In this document: positions 63,811-64,000 of the stretch, piece after piece
Layout of the letters: every line of letters starts with the position of its first letter
Numbering within the stretch: position 1 is the stretch's first letter
Origin: Macrocystis pyrifera
Lineage: Eukaryota > Sar > Phaeophyceae > Laminariales > Laminariaceae
Assembly: GCA_031763025.1 (NCBI GenBank)
Contig: JASSKH010000002.1
Coordinates: forward strand, 16,776,468 to 16,840,467
Reading direction: 5' to 3'
Length of the DNA: 64,000 bases
Notes under the pieces: generated by a model
Database searches by the model: none
What the model saw: only the letters and a program-made list of their open reading frames with translations
What the model was told of the DNA's origin: nothing
Made by a program: the position numbers and the translations under genes

Positions 63811-64000
63811 GGCACTGCTGTAAGCTCCAACGACACCAACGACATCACGCCGCACAACAGGCACAACGATATATCATACTATGCATAACGATATATACCA
63901 TACTCGTCGGGAGACACATCGTATTGTCGTACCTACCAACAACGATGTGCCAGTGCACGTCTAATACAAGGCGGTCGATGGCGGGGGACTCGGGGCCGGT

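Overview
This is eukaryotic nuclear DNA from a repeat-dense, non-coding-rich region. The signs are spliceosomal introns with GT/AG borders and consistent phases, a LINE-type reverse transcriptase with a target-site duplication, a TATA-box promoter, Pol III-type internal promoter boxes, and very many trinucleotide microsatellites and minisatellites. There are no operons, Shine-Dalgarno sites, rRNA genes or compact bacterial genes. The combination of GC-rich short exons, CAG/CTG-rich introns and tyrosine-recombinase elements would fit a stramenopile alga such as a brown alga. That assignment is inference and not proven by the window. I found no gene that I can defend as an intact conventional host gene.

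Layout. 0.3-4.1 kb: a five-exon (+) gene for a Rep-like HUH endonuclease, decayed. 5.3-7.4 kb: tandem and dispersed repeats. 8.1-11.6 kb: a block bounded by inverted arms of about 220 bp. 11.65-22.12 kb: three head-to-tail copies of a 3.1-4.1 kb unit, each carrying a (-) strand gene with zinc-finger-like motifs and a tentative OTU-like C-terminus, with CAG/CTG-filled introns. 22.3-25.7 kb: a 5'-truncated LINE (-) with stops and frameshifts, interrupted by a 541-bp SINE-like element with a 15-bp target-site duplication. A second copy of the SINE-like element is at 50.7-51.2 kb, and the two copies share a hairpin with compensatory changes. 26.1 kb: a tRNA-like Pol III unit. 31.7-32.2 and 39.9-40.2 kb: further fragments of the zinc-finger/OTU element. 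32.7-33.8 kb: a ~215-bp satellite. 34.0-35.0 kb: a 29-bp minisatellite with a hairpin in each unit. 35.2-37.1 (+) and 52.9-54.7 (-) kb: two decayed tyrosine-recombinase elements, with a solo terminal fragment at 40.2 kb. 42.8-44.9 kb: a 9-bp-based minisatellite. 45.2-45.9 and 56.7-57.2 kb: two long palindromes (foldback elements). 47.4-47.9 (+) and 61.5-62.0 (-) kb: an inverted pair of promoter-plus-ORF copies.

The window therefore reads as a graveyard of several mobile-element classes: HUH/Rep, a zinc-finger/OTU element of unknown class, LINE, SINE-like, tyrosine recombinase and foldback. The two most unusual items are the intron-containing Rep-like gene and the tandem zinc-finger/OTU element with a sharply conserved 3' end.
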